The position numbers and the translations under genes are program-made. A stretch of 64,000 bases of DNA, taken from NCBI RefSeq assembly GCF_040394755.1, contig NZ_JBEBRQ010000003.1; one strand, 5' to 3'. Shown piece after piece: positions 35,400 to 44,772 of the stretch. The notes beneath the pieces are model-generated. The model was not told the DNA's origin. It made no database searches and was given only the letters and a program-made list of their open reading frames with translations. The DNA comes from Castellaniella defragrans_A. GTDB taxonomy: Bacteria; Pseudomonadota; Gammaproteobacteria; Burkholderiales; Burkholderiaceae_B. Each line of letters starts with the position of its first letter. Position 1 is the stretch's first letter.

Positions 35400-36599
35400 G
35401 TGAATCGCCGCGATCTACTCAAATTGACAGCGCTGAGCACCCTCCCAGGATCCCTGCTGCCACTGCGCTCCGCTCTGGCTCAGGCCGACGCCATCCAGTT
35501 CGGCTGTCCCGTCCCGATTTCCGGCGCATTCGCCGCCAACGGCAAGTTCGCCGACATCGGCATGAAGCTGGCGCTGGAGGAATACGGCAAGGTTCTGGGC
35601 AGGCCCCTGGCCTACACCGCACTGGATACGGAAGGCAAGCCCGCCACCGCCGTGCGCAAGGTGCAAGAGGCGGCGCAGCAGAAAAATGCCCGGTTCTTCG
35701 CGGGCGGCATCCTGTCCTCCGAATCGCTGGCCATGGGCAAGGAAATCGAGCGCCTGGGCGGCGTATTCATCACCACGGCCGGGGCCGACGAAATCACCGG
35801 CAAGGACTGCAACCACGCCACATTCCGATGGTCGGTTCCCACCTTCGGCGCCATCGACCAGACCGTGCGCCCGCTGATCGACCTCCATCCCAACGCCAAG
35901 CGGTGGTACACCATCACCCCACAGTACGTCTTCGGCGACGGACTGCTGGACGCCGCCAAGGCGATCTTCAAGGAAAAGGGTCTCGAACACGTCGGCAACA
36001 GCTACCATTCCCTGACGCAAAAAGAATTCAGCGGCTATCTGACCAACGCCATGGCGGCCAAGCCCGACGTGCTGCTGCTCCTGAATTTCGGCTCGCAGTC
36101 CTCCGACACACTGCGCCAGGCGGTCAGCTTCGGCATGAAGCAGAACACCATCATCCTGATGGCCTGGGCCTCCGGGCTGGAACAGTTCGAGGGACTGGGC
36201 GCGGAAACCTGCGAGGGGGTGTATTTCGGCGCGCAGTACTGGCATGGCATCCAGAGTCCCGCCAATCAGGCGCTGGTCGGACTGTGCCGCGACAAGCTCA
36301 AGTACAACCCCAACTACAGCCTGGCCGGCTCGTACACCTGCACCCGGATCATGCTGGACGCCATCGCCAAAGCGGGCAGCGCGGATCCCGCGCAGGTCAT
36401 CAAGGCCATGGAGGGAATGCAGTACGACGGCTTGACCGGGCCGGAGGTCATCCGCGCCGCGGATCATCAGGTTCTCAAGAACTACTACCTGCTCAAGGCC
36501 AAGGCAAAGTCCGCCATGAAGGACAAGGACGACTTCGCCGACATCATCAGCAGCGGCCAGTCCTTCCTGTCGCCCGAACAGGCGGGCTGCAAGCTGTAG
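35400..36599 (+). CDS. ABC transporter periplasmic binding protein (branched-chain amino acid/amide type)
   Basis: 399 residues. The N-terminus MNRRDLLKLTALSTLPG carries an RRDLLK motif and AxA-like end (SALAQ, ~28), suggesting Tat export, unusual but known for this family. The mature part is a Leu/Ile/Val-binding (type 1 periplasmic) fold: FGCPVPISGAFAANG start and FITTAGADEITG. First gene of a six-to-seven gene operon with permeases, ATPases and two hydrolases. The ligand is probably an amide, hydantoin or carbamoyl amino acid hydrolysed by the downstream M20 enzyme (inference). Confidence 0.88.
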   Translation: MNRRDLLKLTALSTLPGSLLPLRSALAQADAIQFGCPVPISGAFAANGKFADIGMKLALEEYGKVLGRPLAYTALDTEGKPATAVRKVQEAAQQKNARFFAGGILSSESLAMGKEIERLGGVFITTAGADEITGKDCNHATFRWSVPTFGAIDQTVRPLIDLHPNAKRWYTITPQYVFGDGLLDAAKAIFKEKGLEHVGNSYHSLTQKEFSGYLTNAMAAKPDVLLLLNFGSQSSDTLRQAVSFGMKQNTIILMAWASGLEQFEGLGAETCEGVYFGAQYWHGIQSPANQALVGLCRDKLKYNPNYSLAGSYTCTRIMLDAIAKAGSADPAQVIKAMEGMQYDGLTGPEVIRAADHQVLKNYYLLKAKAKSAMKDKDDFADIISSGQSFLSPEQAGCKL

Positions 36600-36716
36600 G
36601 CGCCGGCACGCCCACCGGGTCCGGACGCCCGGTGGAATGCCCGCAACCGGATGACGCGGACGCGGCACAGGCCGCGGCCCCGCCCGGTTTTCGCACCCTG
36701 TCGGACAAAGGCCCTC

Positions 36717-37574
36717 ATGAACGTCTATTTGCTGCAAGTCATCAATGGCATCGGCATCGGCATGCTCTACTTCCTGCTGGCGGTGGGGATGTCGATCGTC
36801 TTCGGCCTACTGCGATTCGTCAACTTCGCCCACGGCGCGTTCTATCTGCTGGGCGCCTATTTCTGCTACCAGATCGTCGCGTGGGGCCTGGATTTCTGGC
36901 TGGCGCTCGCCATCGTGCCTCTCGTGGTGGGTTTCGCGGGCTGGGTTCTGGAGCGCGCCATACTGCGTCATGTCTACGACAAGGCGCATGAATTCCACAT
37001 CCTCCTCACTGTCGGACTGGCCCTCGTCATCCAGGAAGCCGTCATCATGATGTGGGGGCCGATCGGTCAAAACGTGGCCCCTCCCGACCTCCTGCAGGGC
37101 GTGGTCATGTGGGGCGCCTTCATCTATCCCAAGTACCGGCTGTTCGTGATCCTGTTCACCGCCGTGATCGCCGCCGCGCTGTGGTGGCTGCTGGAAGGCA
37201 CCCGGCTGGGTAGCGCCGTGCGCGCCGGCAGCGAATCCACTGACATGGTTTCGCTGCTGGGCATCAACGTCACGCAGATCTTCAGCCTGACTTTCGGGCT
37301 GGGCGTGGCCACCGCCGCATTGGCCGGCGTGCTGGCCGCGCCCATCCGCGGCGCGGAACCGTTCATGGGCCTGGAGGCCCTGGGCATTGCCTTTGTGGTT
37401 GTGGTGGTGGGCGGCATGGGCAGGTTTTCGGGCGCCCTGGTGGGAGGGCTGCTGATCGGCATCGTGCAAAGCCTGATGAGCACGCTCTGGCCACAGGGCG
37501 CGCAACTCATGATCTACGTGGCCATGGGCGCGGTGCTGCTCCTGCGGCCGCACGGACTGCTCGGGAGGGGATGA
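36717..37574 (+). CDS. ABC transporter permease, LivH type
   Basis: 285 residues, about eight helices. Start ATG 36717 has AAGG six bases upstream; a longer frame from 36651 only adds an Arg/Pro-rich stretch. Family features: NGIGIGMLYFLLAVGMSIVFGL-type N-terminus (positions 9-30), GLLRFVNFAHGAFYLLGAY and the cytoplasmic EAA-like loop near GIAFVVVVVGGMGRFSGALVGG. Pairs with the LivM-type permease overlapping its stop. Confidence 0.92.
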   Translation: MNVYLLQVINGIGIGMLYFLLAVGMSIVFGLLRFVNFAHGAFYLLGAYFCYQIVAWGLDFWLALAIVPLVVGFAGWVLERAILRHVYDKAHEFHILLTVGLALVIQEAVIMMWGPIGQNVAPPDLLQGVVMWGAFIYPKYRLFVILFTAVIAAALWWLLEGTRLGSAVRAGSESTDMVSLLGINVTQIFSLTFGLGVATAALAGVLAAPIRGAEPFMGLEALGIAFVVVVVGGMGRFSGALVGGLLIGIVQSLMSTLWPQGAQLMIYVAMGAVLLLRPHGLLGRG

Positions 37575-38566
37575 TGCAAGCCATCAAAGACAATCACCAG
37601 TTGCTGATGGCCCTGGCCGTCGTGCTCGCCATGCCCTTGTTCATCGAATCGGGATCGCTCGCCTCGGAGGTGCTGATCTACGCGCTCGCAGTGCTGGGCT
37701 GCAACCTGCTGCTGGGTTTCACGGGCCTGCTGTCCTTCGGCCAGGGAATATTCTTCGGCGTGGGCAGCTACACCCTGGGAAACCTGCTGCTGCACCTGGA
37801 TCTGCCGCTCGTTCTGGTGCTGCCCCTGACAGTCCTGGCCGGCGTGATCAGCGCAGTTTTCGTAGGCTGGCTCGCCATCCGGCAGCGCAATGTGTATTTC
37901 GCGCTGTTGACGCTGGCGATGGCGCAGATGTTCTATTTCCTGGCCTACACCATGACCGGCCTGACGGGCGGCGACAACGGCCTGCTGGATGTGCCACGCC
38001 CGCCGTTGTCGATCCTGGGTGTGGAATTCCTGTCGCTCGAATCCCCCTGGCAGTTCTATCGTTTCGTGGCGCTGTGCTTCCTGCTGGCGTTCTGGCTGCT
38101 GCAACGGATCACGGCCTCGGTGTTCGGCCGCACCCTGCTCGCCATCCGCGACAACGAAGCACGCGCAGCTGCCGTCGGCTACGACGTGCACGGCCTGAAA
38201 CTGGCGGTCTTCGCCCTTTCGGGCGGCGTCACCGCGCTGGCCGGCGGACTGCTGGCGATGATGGCCGGCATCGCACCGCTCTCCAGCATCGAGTACCACA
38301 GCAGCGAAATGATCCTGATCATGACCATCATCGGCGGCACCGCCAATCTGTTCGCCTCGCTGCTGGGCGCGGGATTCTACGTACTGTCGGCCGACTGGCT
38401 CTCATTCATCTGGCCGCGCTGGCTGTTGCTGCTGGGCGTCCTGCTCATGCTGATCAGCCTGTACATGCAGCGCGGGCTGTGGGGAGTGTGCGAGAGTCTC
38501 TGGCGCCTGCTGCGCGGGCGCCGCAGAGCCTTGCCCGATGCGGCGCAACCGGAGCAGCGCCAATGA
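37571..38566 (+). CDS. ABC transporter permease, LivM type
   Basis: 331 residues, about nine to ten helices; LLGFTGLLSFGQGIFFGVGSY and RNVYFALLTLAMAQMFY are LivM hallmarks, with the EAA-like loop around IIGGTANLFASLLGA. Two adjacent ATGs (37571 and 37574) overlap the livH-type stop; the GGAGG upstream is better spaced for the second. Confidence 0.92.
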   Translation: MMQAIKDNHQLLMALAVVLAMPLFIESGSLASEVLIYALAVLGCNLLLGFTGLLSFGQGIFFGVGSYTLGNLLLHLDLPLVLVLPLTVLAGVISAVFVGWLAIRQRNVYFALLTLAMAQMFYFLAYTMTGLTGGDNGLLDVPRPPLSILGVEFLSLESPWQFYRFVALCFLLAFWLLQRITASVFGRTLLAIRDNEARAAAVGYDVHGLKLAVFALSGGVTALAGGLLAMMAGIAPLSSIEYHSSEMILIMTIIGGTANLFASLLGAGFYVLSADWLSFIWPRWLLLLGVLLMLISLYMQRGLWGVCESLWRLLRGRRRALPDAAQPEQRQ

Positions 38567-39342
38567 CCATCGCGCCAACCCCTCCGATCCTGCGCGCGCG
38601 GGGCATCGTCAAGCGCTTCGGAACATTCGCCGCCGTGCAGGGCGTGGACCTCTCGGTCGCGCCGAACACCATCCATTCGGTCATCGGCCCCAACGGCGCG
38701 GGCAAGACCACGCTGTTCCACACGCTGACCGGCACCCTTCCGGCCACCGCCGGCACCATCGAGTTCGATGGACTGGACGTCACGGCCCTGGCCGACCACC
38801 AGCGCGTGCGTCACGGCATCGCACGCTCCTTCCAGGTCACCAGCCTGTTTCCCTCACTGGACGTGCGCGAGAACCTGCGCCTGGCCGCGCAGGGCGTGCG
38901 CCGTCTCGGGTTGGCGGACATCTGGCAGCCGCCGACAGGCCGGCGCGAACACCGCGAAATCGTCGACGAGATCCTGGATCGCATGGGGCTGGACCGCATG
39001 GACGGACTGCCGGTAGGCACGCTATCGCATGGCCAGCAGCGGCGGCTGGAAGTCGGCATGGCCCTGGCCGCGCGTCCCAAGGCGATCTTCCTGGACGAAC
39101 CCACATCGGGCATGGGCATCGACGACATCGATGCCATGAAGGCCTTGATCCACGGGCTGCGCGCCGACCATACCGTCGTGCTGATCGAGCACAACATGGG
39201 GATCGTCATGGATATCTCGGACACCATCACCGTCATGCAGCAAGGCCGGATACTGGTCGAGGGCAAGCCCGGGGAAATCCGCGATGACCCGCGGGTGCGC
39301 ACCGCCTATCTGGGCAACATGATCACCGGAGGCGCGGCATGA
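38563..39342 (+). CDS. ABC transporter ATPase, LivG type
   Basis: 259 residues. Walker A GPNGAGKTT 42-50, Q-loop region ARSFQVTSLFPSL, signature LSHGQQRRLEVGMAL, Walker B AIFLDEPTSGM, His-loop LIEHNM. The ATG overlaps the livM-type stop (ATGA); the longer open frame upstream is only readthrough in another gene. Confidence 0.93.
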   Translation: MTIAPTPPILRARGIVKRFGTFAAVQGVDLSVAPNTIHSVIGPNGAGKTTLFHTLTGTLPATAGTIEFDGLDVTALADHQRVRHGIARSFQVTSLFPSLDVRENLRLAAQGVRRLGLADIWQPPTGRREHREIVDEILDRMGLDRMDGLPVGTLSHGQQRRLEVGMALAARPKAIFLDEPTSGMGIDDIDAMKALIHGLRADHTVVLIEHNMGIVMDISDTITVMQQGRILVEGKPGEIRDDPRVRTAYLGNMITGGAA

Positions 39343-40037
39343 CCCTGTCCGTCCAGGAAATTCACAGCTACTACGGCAAGAGCCACATCCTCCAAGGCGT
39401 GTCGCTCGAAGTCCCAGAAGGCGGCGTGGTCACGCTGCTCGGCCGCAACGGCGCCGGCAAATCGACCACGCTCAAGACCATCGCCGGCCTGATCGCGCCG
39501 CGCCCCGGCTCGATCACCTTTCTGAGCAAGGCCATCGCCGGCCTGCCGGCGCATCGTGTGGCGGGACACGGCATCTGTCTGGTGCCGGAGAACCGGGGTA
39601 TCTTCAAACTGCTGACTGTCGAGGAAAACCTCAACCTTGGCCTGCGGCGCGACTCGCCCTGGCAATTGAACGATGTCTACCGCATCTTTCCGCGCCTGAA
39701 GGAGCGCCGCAACAATGGCGGCGGCCAGTTGTCGGGCGGGGAACAGCAAATGCTGGCGATCGGACGCGCGCTGATGAACCATCCGCGCCTGCTGATGCTC
39801 GACGAGCCGGTCGAAGGCCTGGCGCCGGTCATCGTCGAGGAGATCGTGGCGCAGATCAAACAGATCCGGCAGTCGGGCGTCTCGATCCTGCTGGTGGAGC
39901 AGAACCTCGAAGTCTGCACCCAGCTCGCCGACCATCACTTCATCCTGGAGCAGGGCCGGATCGTCTACTCGGGCTCGAACGAGGAATTCCAGGCTGACCA
40001 TGCGGTCAAGGACCGCTACCTGGGAGTCAATGTATGA
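39339..40037 (+). CDS. ABC transporter ATPase, LivF type
   Basis: 232 residues. Walker A GRNGAGKST 35-43, the LivF-typical PENRGIFKLLTVEENL, signature LSGGEQQMLAIGRAL, Walker B LLMLDEPVEGLAP, LLVEQN. Four-base overlaps with both neighbours. Forms the energising heterodimer with the LivG-type protein. Confidence 0.93.
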   Translation: MTLSVQEIHSYYGKSHILQGVSLEVPEGGVVTLLGRNGAGKSTTLKTIAGLIAPRPGSITFLSKAIAGLPAHRVAGHGICLVPENRGIFKLLTVEENLNLGLRRDSPWQLNDVYRIFPRLKERRNNGGGQLSGGEQQMLAIGRALMNHPRLLMLDEPVEGLAPVIVEEIVAQIKQIRQSGVSILLVEQNLEVCTQLADHHFILEQGRIVYSGSNEEFQADHAVKDRYLGVNV

Positions 40038-41308
40038 CCACACGCAAGCACGAACTCAGTGAATTGCGCATCGACGGCGCCCGCCTGTGGGATTCGCTGA
40101 TGCGGCTCGCCCGGATCGGCGCCACGGAAAAGGGCGGCGTCTGCCGCCTGGCCCTGACGGACCTGGACGGCCAAGGCCGCGACCTCGTCCGCGAATGGGC
40201 TCTGGAGCTAGGCTGCGAAGTCCGCATCGACGCCATCGGCAATCTTTTCATGCGCCGCGCCGGCATCCGCAATGACCTGCCGGCCGTCATGGCGGGCAGC
40301 CACATCGACACCCAGCCAACCGGTGGCAAGTTTGACGGCAACTATGGCGTATTGGCCGGCATCGAGGTGCTGCGCACCCTGCAGGACCACGGCATCCGGA
40401 CCGAGGCGCCCGTCGAGATCGTAGCCTGGACCAACGAGGAAGGCTCGCGCTTCGTCCCCGTCATGATGGGCTCCGGCGTCTTTGCGGGCGCCTTTACGCT
40501 GGAACATGCGCTGGCGCAACGCGATCAGGCGGGCGTTTCCGTCGCCACGGCGCTGGCGCGCATCGGCTATGCCAGCCAACAGCCCGACGACCCAAAACCC
40601 GTGCGCGCCTATTTCGAGGCGCATATCGAGCAGGGTCCAATCCTGGAAGCCAACGATACCGTCATCGGCGCTGTGGAAGGCGCGCTGGGCCAGCGCTGGT
40701 ACGACGTCACCATCCAGGGCCAGGAAGCCCATGCCGGCCCGACGCCCATGGAAATGCGCCGGGACGCTCTGCTCGCCGCCGCGCGGCTCATCGAGTCGGT
40801 CAACGCCATCGCCCTGCGGCACGCGCCGCACGGCCGCGGCACCGTCGGATGGATCGACAATTTCCCCAATTCACGCAATGTCATTCCCGGCCGCGTACGC
40901 CTGTCGGTGGACCTGCGCGCAGCCGATGACCAGATCCTGAACGCCATGGACCATGCGCTGGCGCAAGCCTGCGCGGCGCTCGAAAACGGCGGGTTGCGTG
41001 TATCCCTCGAACCCGTGGTGTATTTCCCGCCGCAGGCCTTCGACCCCGCACTGGTCGAACTCGTCAGGGGACTCGCCGAACGCCTGTCCTATCGCGTCAT
41101 GCCGGTCGTCAGCGGCGCCGGGCACGATGCCGTATACCTGGCACGCGTGGCGCCCACCGCCATGATCTTCGTGCCGTGCAAGGGCGGCATCAGCCACAAC
41201 GAGATGGAGGATGCCGAACCCGGCCACCTGGAGGCCGGCTGCAATGTGCTGCTGCACGCCATGCTGGGCATTGCGGGCGTGGGCGCCATCGACGAGGAAG
41301 CCGCATGA
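40034..41308 (+). CDS. M20-family Zn amidohydrolase (hydantoinase/carbamoylase type)
   Basis: 424 residues. Metal ligands of the AllC/HyuC/beta-ureidopropionase group: GSHIDTQPTGGKFDG with His90 and Asp101, NEEGSRF with Glu135/136, EAHIEQG with His197, and a C-terminal ISHNE histidine. GQEAHAGPTPM marks the dimerisation lid. Hydrolyses an N-carbamoyl or related C-N amide bond; likely reactions are N-carbamoyl-amino acid to amino acid, CO2 and ammonia, or allantoate hydrolysis. The substrate is not fixed by sequence; the Liv-type transporter suggests an imported amino-acid derivative. Confidence 0.9.
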   Translation: MTTRKHELSELRIDGARLWDSLMRLARIGATEKGGVCRLALTDLDGQGRDLVREWALELGCEVRIDAIGNLFMRRAGIRNDLPAVMAGSHIDTQPTGGKFDGNYGVLAGIEVLRTLQDHGIRTEAPVEIVAWTNEEGSRFVPVMMGSGVFAGAFTLEHALAQRDQAGVSVATALARIGYASQQPDDPKPVRAYFEAHIEQGPILEANDTVIGAVEGALGQRWYDVTIQGQEAHAGPTPMEMRRDALLAAARLIESVNAIALRHAPHGRGTVGWIDNFPNSRNVIPGRVRLSVDLRAADDQILNAMDHALAQACAALENGGLRVSLEPVVYFPPQAFDPALVELVRGLAERLSYRVMPVVSGAGHDAVYLARVAPTAMIFVPCKGGISHNEMEDAEPGHLEAGCNVLLHAMLGIAGVGAIDEEAA

Positions 41309-42804
41309 AAGTCCTGATTGCCCGCATGAACCACGAGACCAATACGTTCTCGCCCGTCCCGACCCCGCTGTCCTCCTTCGGTCCGCAGGGACCCGTCTAC
41401 GGCGCCGACGCCCTGGCGGCCAACCTGGGCAAGCGCACCGCCATGGCGGCCTTCATCGACCTGGCGCAGCGACACGGCGCCGACATGGTCACGCCCATCG
41501 ACGCTTCGGCCTACCCCAGCGGTCCCGTCGACGGGCAGGCCTACCAGCATATCTGCGACGCCATCGTCGCCGCCGCACCGGGGTGCGATGCCTTGCTGCT
41601 GGACCTGCACGGCGCCATGGTGGCCGAAACCACCGACGATGGCGAGGGCGACCTGCTGGAGCGTCTGCGCGCCTGCCTGCCCGGCGTCCCGATCGCGGTA
41701 GCGCTGGACCTGCACGGCAATGTCACCCAGAAAATGATCGACCATGCGGATGTGATCGTCAGCTTCAAGACCTATCCGCACATCGACATGTACGAAACCG
41801 GCGAACACGCCGGGCGCCTGCTGTTCGACATGCTCGCCGGCCGGGCGCGGCCAATCCTCGCCTGGCGCCGGTTGCCGCTGGTCAGCCATACCCTGCGCAG
41901 CGCCACGGACTCACCCGCCATGCGCGATGCGGTCGATGCGGCGCGAGCCGCCGAGGCCGACGGCCTGTTGGCTGTTTCGATCCTGGCAGGATTCGGTCTG
42001 GCGGACATCGCCTTTCCATGTCTGAGCGTCGTGACCGTGGCGGACGGAAACAGCGAAACCGCAGAGCGGGCAGCCTCGCGCCTGGCCGAACGGATCTGGC
42101 GCAACCGGGAAGGATTCCGCTATGTTGGCGAACCGCTGGAACAGTCCCTGGCACGCGCCCAATCGATCGCGCGCACAGCGAATCGCCCGGTGCTGCTGCT
42201 GGACCACGGCGACAACTGCATGTCCGGCGGCACTTGCGACACCATGGATGTGCTGGCGGCTTCGCTGAGCCAGGGGCTCGAAGGCATTCTTGCGGGACTG
42301 TATTGCGATCCATCGGCGGTCGCCGCGGCGCACGCGGCAGGCACGGACGCAATCATCACTCTGCCCGTGGGCAACAAGCAATCCCTGGCTCATCTCGGCC
42401 GCCATGCACAGCCCCTGACCTTGCAAGGTACCGTATGCGCGCTCAGCGATGGCTGGTACACCATCACAGGCCCCACCTACACCGGCCAGCGCGTCTGCAT
42501 GGGACGCAGCGCAGTACTCGACATCGGCCCCGCGCGCCTGGTGCTGACCGAGCGCACGCACGAGCCGTGGGATCTCGGGGTATTCGAGAGCCTGGGCCAG
42601 GATCCCCGCCAGGCACGATTCCTGCTGCTGAAATCCCGCATGTATTGCCGGCCCGTGTTCGTGCCGATCTCGGCTGGGCTCGTCGAGTGCGACAGCCCCG
42701 GCGCAACCAGCGCCGACTGGTCACTGTTCCCATTCAAGCAGCGCGCCCGACCGCTGTATCCTCTGGAGGACGCGGGTCCCGGCATGACCGACTACGCGAA
42801 CTGA
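41305..42804 (+). CDS. M81-family metallopeptidase (MlrC-like)
   Basis: 499 residues from ATG 41305, which overlaps the M20 stop. N-terminal MKVLIARMNHETNTFSP is the family signature; DALLLDLHGAM, VALDLHGNV and SFKTYPHIDMYETG carry likely Zn ligands, and LLLDHGDNCMSGGTCDT marks the C-terminal MlrC domain. Known for MlrC, the third enzyme of microcystin breakdown; most bacterial members act on unknown small peptides or amides and often sit beside M20 hydrolases and ABC importers. It may complete cleavage of the imported compound. No signal peptide. Confidence 0.9.
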   Translation: MKVLIARMNHETNTFSPVPTPLSSFGPQGPVYGADALAANLGKRTAMAAFIDLAQRHGADMVTPIDASAYPSGPVDGQAYQHICDAIVAAAPGCDALLLDLHGAMVAETTDDGEGDLLERLRACLPGVPIAVALDLHGNVTQKMIDHADVIVSFKTYPHIDMYETGEHAGRLLFDMLAGRARPILAWRRLPLVSHTLRSATDSPAMRDAVDAARAAEADGLLAVSILAGFGLADIAFPCLSVVTVADGNSETAERAASRLAERIWRNREGFRYVGEPLEQSLARAQSIARTANRPVLLLDHGDNCMSGGTCDTMDVLAASLSQGLEGILAGLYCDPSAVAAAHAAGTDAIITLPVGNKQSLAHLGRHAQPLTLQGTVCALSDGWYTITGPTYTGQRVCMGRSAVLDIGPARLVLTERTHEPWDLGVFESLGQDPRQARFLLLKSRMYCRPVFVPISAGLVECDSPGATSADWSLFPFKQRARPLYPLEDAGPGMTDYAN

Positions 42805-42820
42805 GGTCCCCCCCCAGCCA

Positions 42821-42892
42821 TCAGACGCCTGCCAGCAGCCAACGCCAGCCCGGCATCAAGGCATCGCGCGGCGCCGTCTGGTGGCCGCGCCC
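42821..42892. repeat. Right copy of the ~70-bp direct repeat bordering the catabolic module
   Basis: Same orientation as 34215-34289, 8.6 kb apart; begins exactly at the esterase stop codon. The two copies bracket the GntR-ABC-M20-M81 block. No similarity continues outward past the stop codon. Confidence 0.85.
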
Positions 42893-43606
42893 CGGCAGGA
42901 CGGCGCTGCGCAGGCGCAAACCGGGCCAGCACGCGAATTCGGCGGCCAGATCCCGCATACCATCGACCATGCCCCGGTCGCGCCGCATGGCCAGCCGGCG
43001 CGATCGCTCCTGCGGGTCCGCATCGGCATCGTCCGGGCCCAGCCCCTGTTCATGCTCGCCCACGGTCAGGCAAATGCCCAGAGGGGGCAGGCCGTGAGCG
43101 CGCAGCCAGTCCCGGCGCCGGTGCAGCAGGCGCGACGCATAGCGATTCCCCCACCAGACCGAAGGGCTGGACAACACGTAGCCATCGAAGGCGCCAGGCC
43201 GGTGCGTCAGGACATACAGCCCGAACAGGGCGCCCAGAGAATGACCGCAAAAAACCTGGCGGCAATCATCGAGGCGGTATCTGGCGGCCACCGCGTCCCG
43301 CACGCGATCCATGGCGCGCAGCCAACGCCCGGCGTGGCCGTCCATGCCGGGCGGCGATGCCGGGCGGCCGCGCAGCCGGGGAGTGTAGTCCCACACCCGG
43401 TCCTCGGGCTCGCCGGGCGCGACGCCAACGAGCAGGCCCGGCAACCCGGACGGATCGGTGCGCATGACATCGAATTGCTGCATATCCAGCACATAGGCGA
43501 CCGGCCAGCCGGCCTCGGGCATGTGGCCGGCCGGGACAGCAATGCGCACGGCGCAGGCGCGGCCATCGACAAGGGGCAGGGCGAAAAAGACGGGTGGCGC
43601 GATCAT
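42821..43606 (-). CDS. Ferric-siderophore esterase (BesA/IroE-like alpha/beta hydrolase)
   Basis: 261 residues, no signal peptide. Esterase-D/Fes-like fold: nucleophile elbow GHSLGA with Ser ~121, YVLSSPSVWWGN, an acid in TVGEHEQG, and the catalytic His in GRGHQTAPRDAL near the C-terminus. Hydrolysis of catecholate tri-lactone siderophores to release iron is the expected role, given the TonB receptor and FecCD transporter. It diverges from the transporter operon across a Fur-box region. The last ~70 bp is duplicated at 34215-34289, at the other end of the inserted module. Confidence 0.85.
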   Translation of the reverse strand: MIAPPVFFALPLVDGRACAVRIAVPAGHMPEAGWPVAYVLDMQQFDVMRTDPSGLPGLLVGVAPGEPEDRVWDYTPRLRGRPASPPGMDGHAGRWLRAMDRVRDAVAARYRLDDCRQVFCGHSLGALFGLYVLTHRPGAFDGYVLSSPSVWWGNRYASRLLHRRRDWLRAHGLPPLGICLTVGEHEQGLGPDDADADPQERSRRLAMRRDRGMVDGMRDLAAEFACWPGLRLRSAVLPGRGHQTAPRDALMPGWRWLLAGV

Positions 43607-43649
43607 GGATATGATTCAGACGAGGGGCTTTATGATCCACTATACTTTC

Positions 43650-43678
43650 TTGACTGTAAACAGTTCTCATTATTTATG
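43650..43678 (+). promoter_or_regulatory. Iron-regulated divergent promoter with Fur-like site
   Basis: TTGACT (43650-43655) and a TTTATG/ATTTAT -10 at 16-17 bp. Between them lie adjacent Fur-type hexamers, minus strand AATAAT (43669-43674) and GAGAAC (43663-43668). It would control the transporter operon rightwards and perhaps the esterase leftwards. Confidence 0.45.
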
Positions 43679-43713
43679 AACCTCGGGCGTGCGGCCCGGC
43701 ACACTTCCCTCGC

Positions 43714-44769
43714 ATGGAATCCTCCCTGACGCCCACGGCTCCCGTCCTGCTCCATTACCGGCACATGCTGCGCCGCCGCTGGCTGCTGGTTGCCGCGCTG
43801 GCCGCCGTGATCCTGGTGTCGATCCTGGCGGATTTCACGCTCGGCCCCTCGGGCCTGGGCTGGGCCGAACTCAGCCACGCGCTGTTCCATCCAGCGCAGG
43901 CCGACCCGACCACCCGGGTGATCGTCTGGGATATCCGCCTGCCGTACGCGCTCATGGCCGTCGCCATTGGCCTGGCGCTGGGTCTGGCCGGCGCCGAAAT
44001 GCAGACCATCCTGAACAATCCGCTGGCCAGTCCCTTCACGCTGGGGATCTCCTCGGCGGCCGCCTTCGGCGCCTCGCTGGCCATCGTCCTCGGCCTGTCA
44101 CTGCCGGGAGTCCCGCAATCGTGGGCGATCGCGGCCAACGCCTTCGTCTTCGCCCTGGTATCGGCCCTGCTGCTGGACGCGGTGGCGCGCTGGGGCTCGA
44201 TGAGCACGGCGGGACTGGTGCTGTTCGGCATTGCGCTGGTCTTTTCGTTCAACGCCGCAGTCTCTCTGGTCCAATTCATCGCCAGCGCCGAGGCCCTGCA
44301 GGGCCTGGTGTTCTGGACCATGGGCAGCCTGGCGCGCTCGTCCTGGCCCAAAATCGGCATCATGCTGCTCGCCTTCGCCATCCTGCTGCCGCTGTCGCTG
44401 CGCGACACCTGGAAACTCACCGCGCTGCGCCTGGGCGAGGATCGGGCCGCCAGTTTCGGCATCGATGTGCCGCGCCTGCGCCTGACGGCGCTGGTGCGCA
44501 TCAGCCTGCTGGCCGCGCTGGCGGTATCCTTCGTGGGCACGATCGGCTTCATCGGCCTGATCTCCCCGCACATCGCGCGCCGCCTGTTCGGCGAGGATCA
44601 CCGCTTCTACCTGCCGGGCAGCGCCCTGGTGGGCGGCACCATCCTGTCGCTGGCCTCGATCGCCTCGAAAAACATCGTGCCCGGCATCATCATTCCCGTG
44701 GGAATCGTGACCTCGCTGGTGGGCGTGCCATTTTTCCTGGCGGTAGTGCTGCGCCGGCAGATGAGGTAG
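43714..44769 (+). CDS. FecCD-family ferric-siderophore permease
   Basis: 351 residues, about nine to ten helices. Family motifs: RLPYALMAVAIGLALGLAGAEMQ (positions ~76-98), QTILNNPLASPFTLGISSAAAFGA (split), and FVGTIGFIGLISPHIARRLFGEDHR near 265-290. Works as a homodimer with the GTG-started ATPase four bases downstream. A start at 43714 has no overlapping gene and gives a short cytoplasmic N-terminus. Confidence 0.93.
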   Translation: MESSLTPTAPVLLHYRHMLRRRWLLVAALAAVILVSILADFTLGPSGLGWAELSHALFHPAQADPTTRVIVWDIRLPYALMAVAIGLALGLAGAEMQTILNNPLASPFTLGISSAAAFGASLAIVLGLSLPGVPQSWAIAANAFVFALVSALLLDAVARWGSMSTAGLVLFGIALVFSFNAAVSLVQFIASAEALQGLVFWTMGSLARSSWPKIGIMLLAFAILLPLSLRDTWKLTALRLGEDRAASFGIDVPRLRLTALVRISLLAALAVSFVGTIGFIGLISPHIARRLFGEDHRFYLPGSALVGGTILSLASIASKNIVPGIIIPVGIVTSLVGVPFFLAVVLRRQMR

Positions 44770-44772
44770 CCC

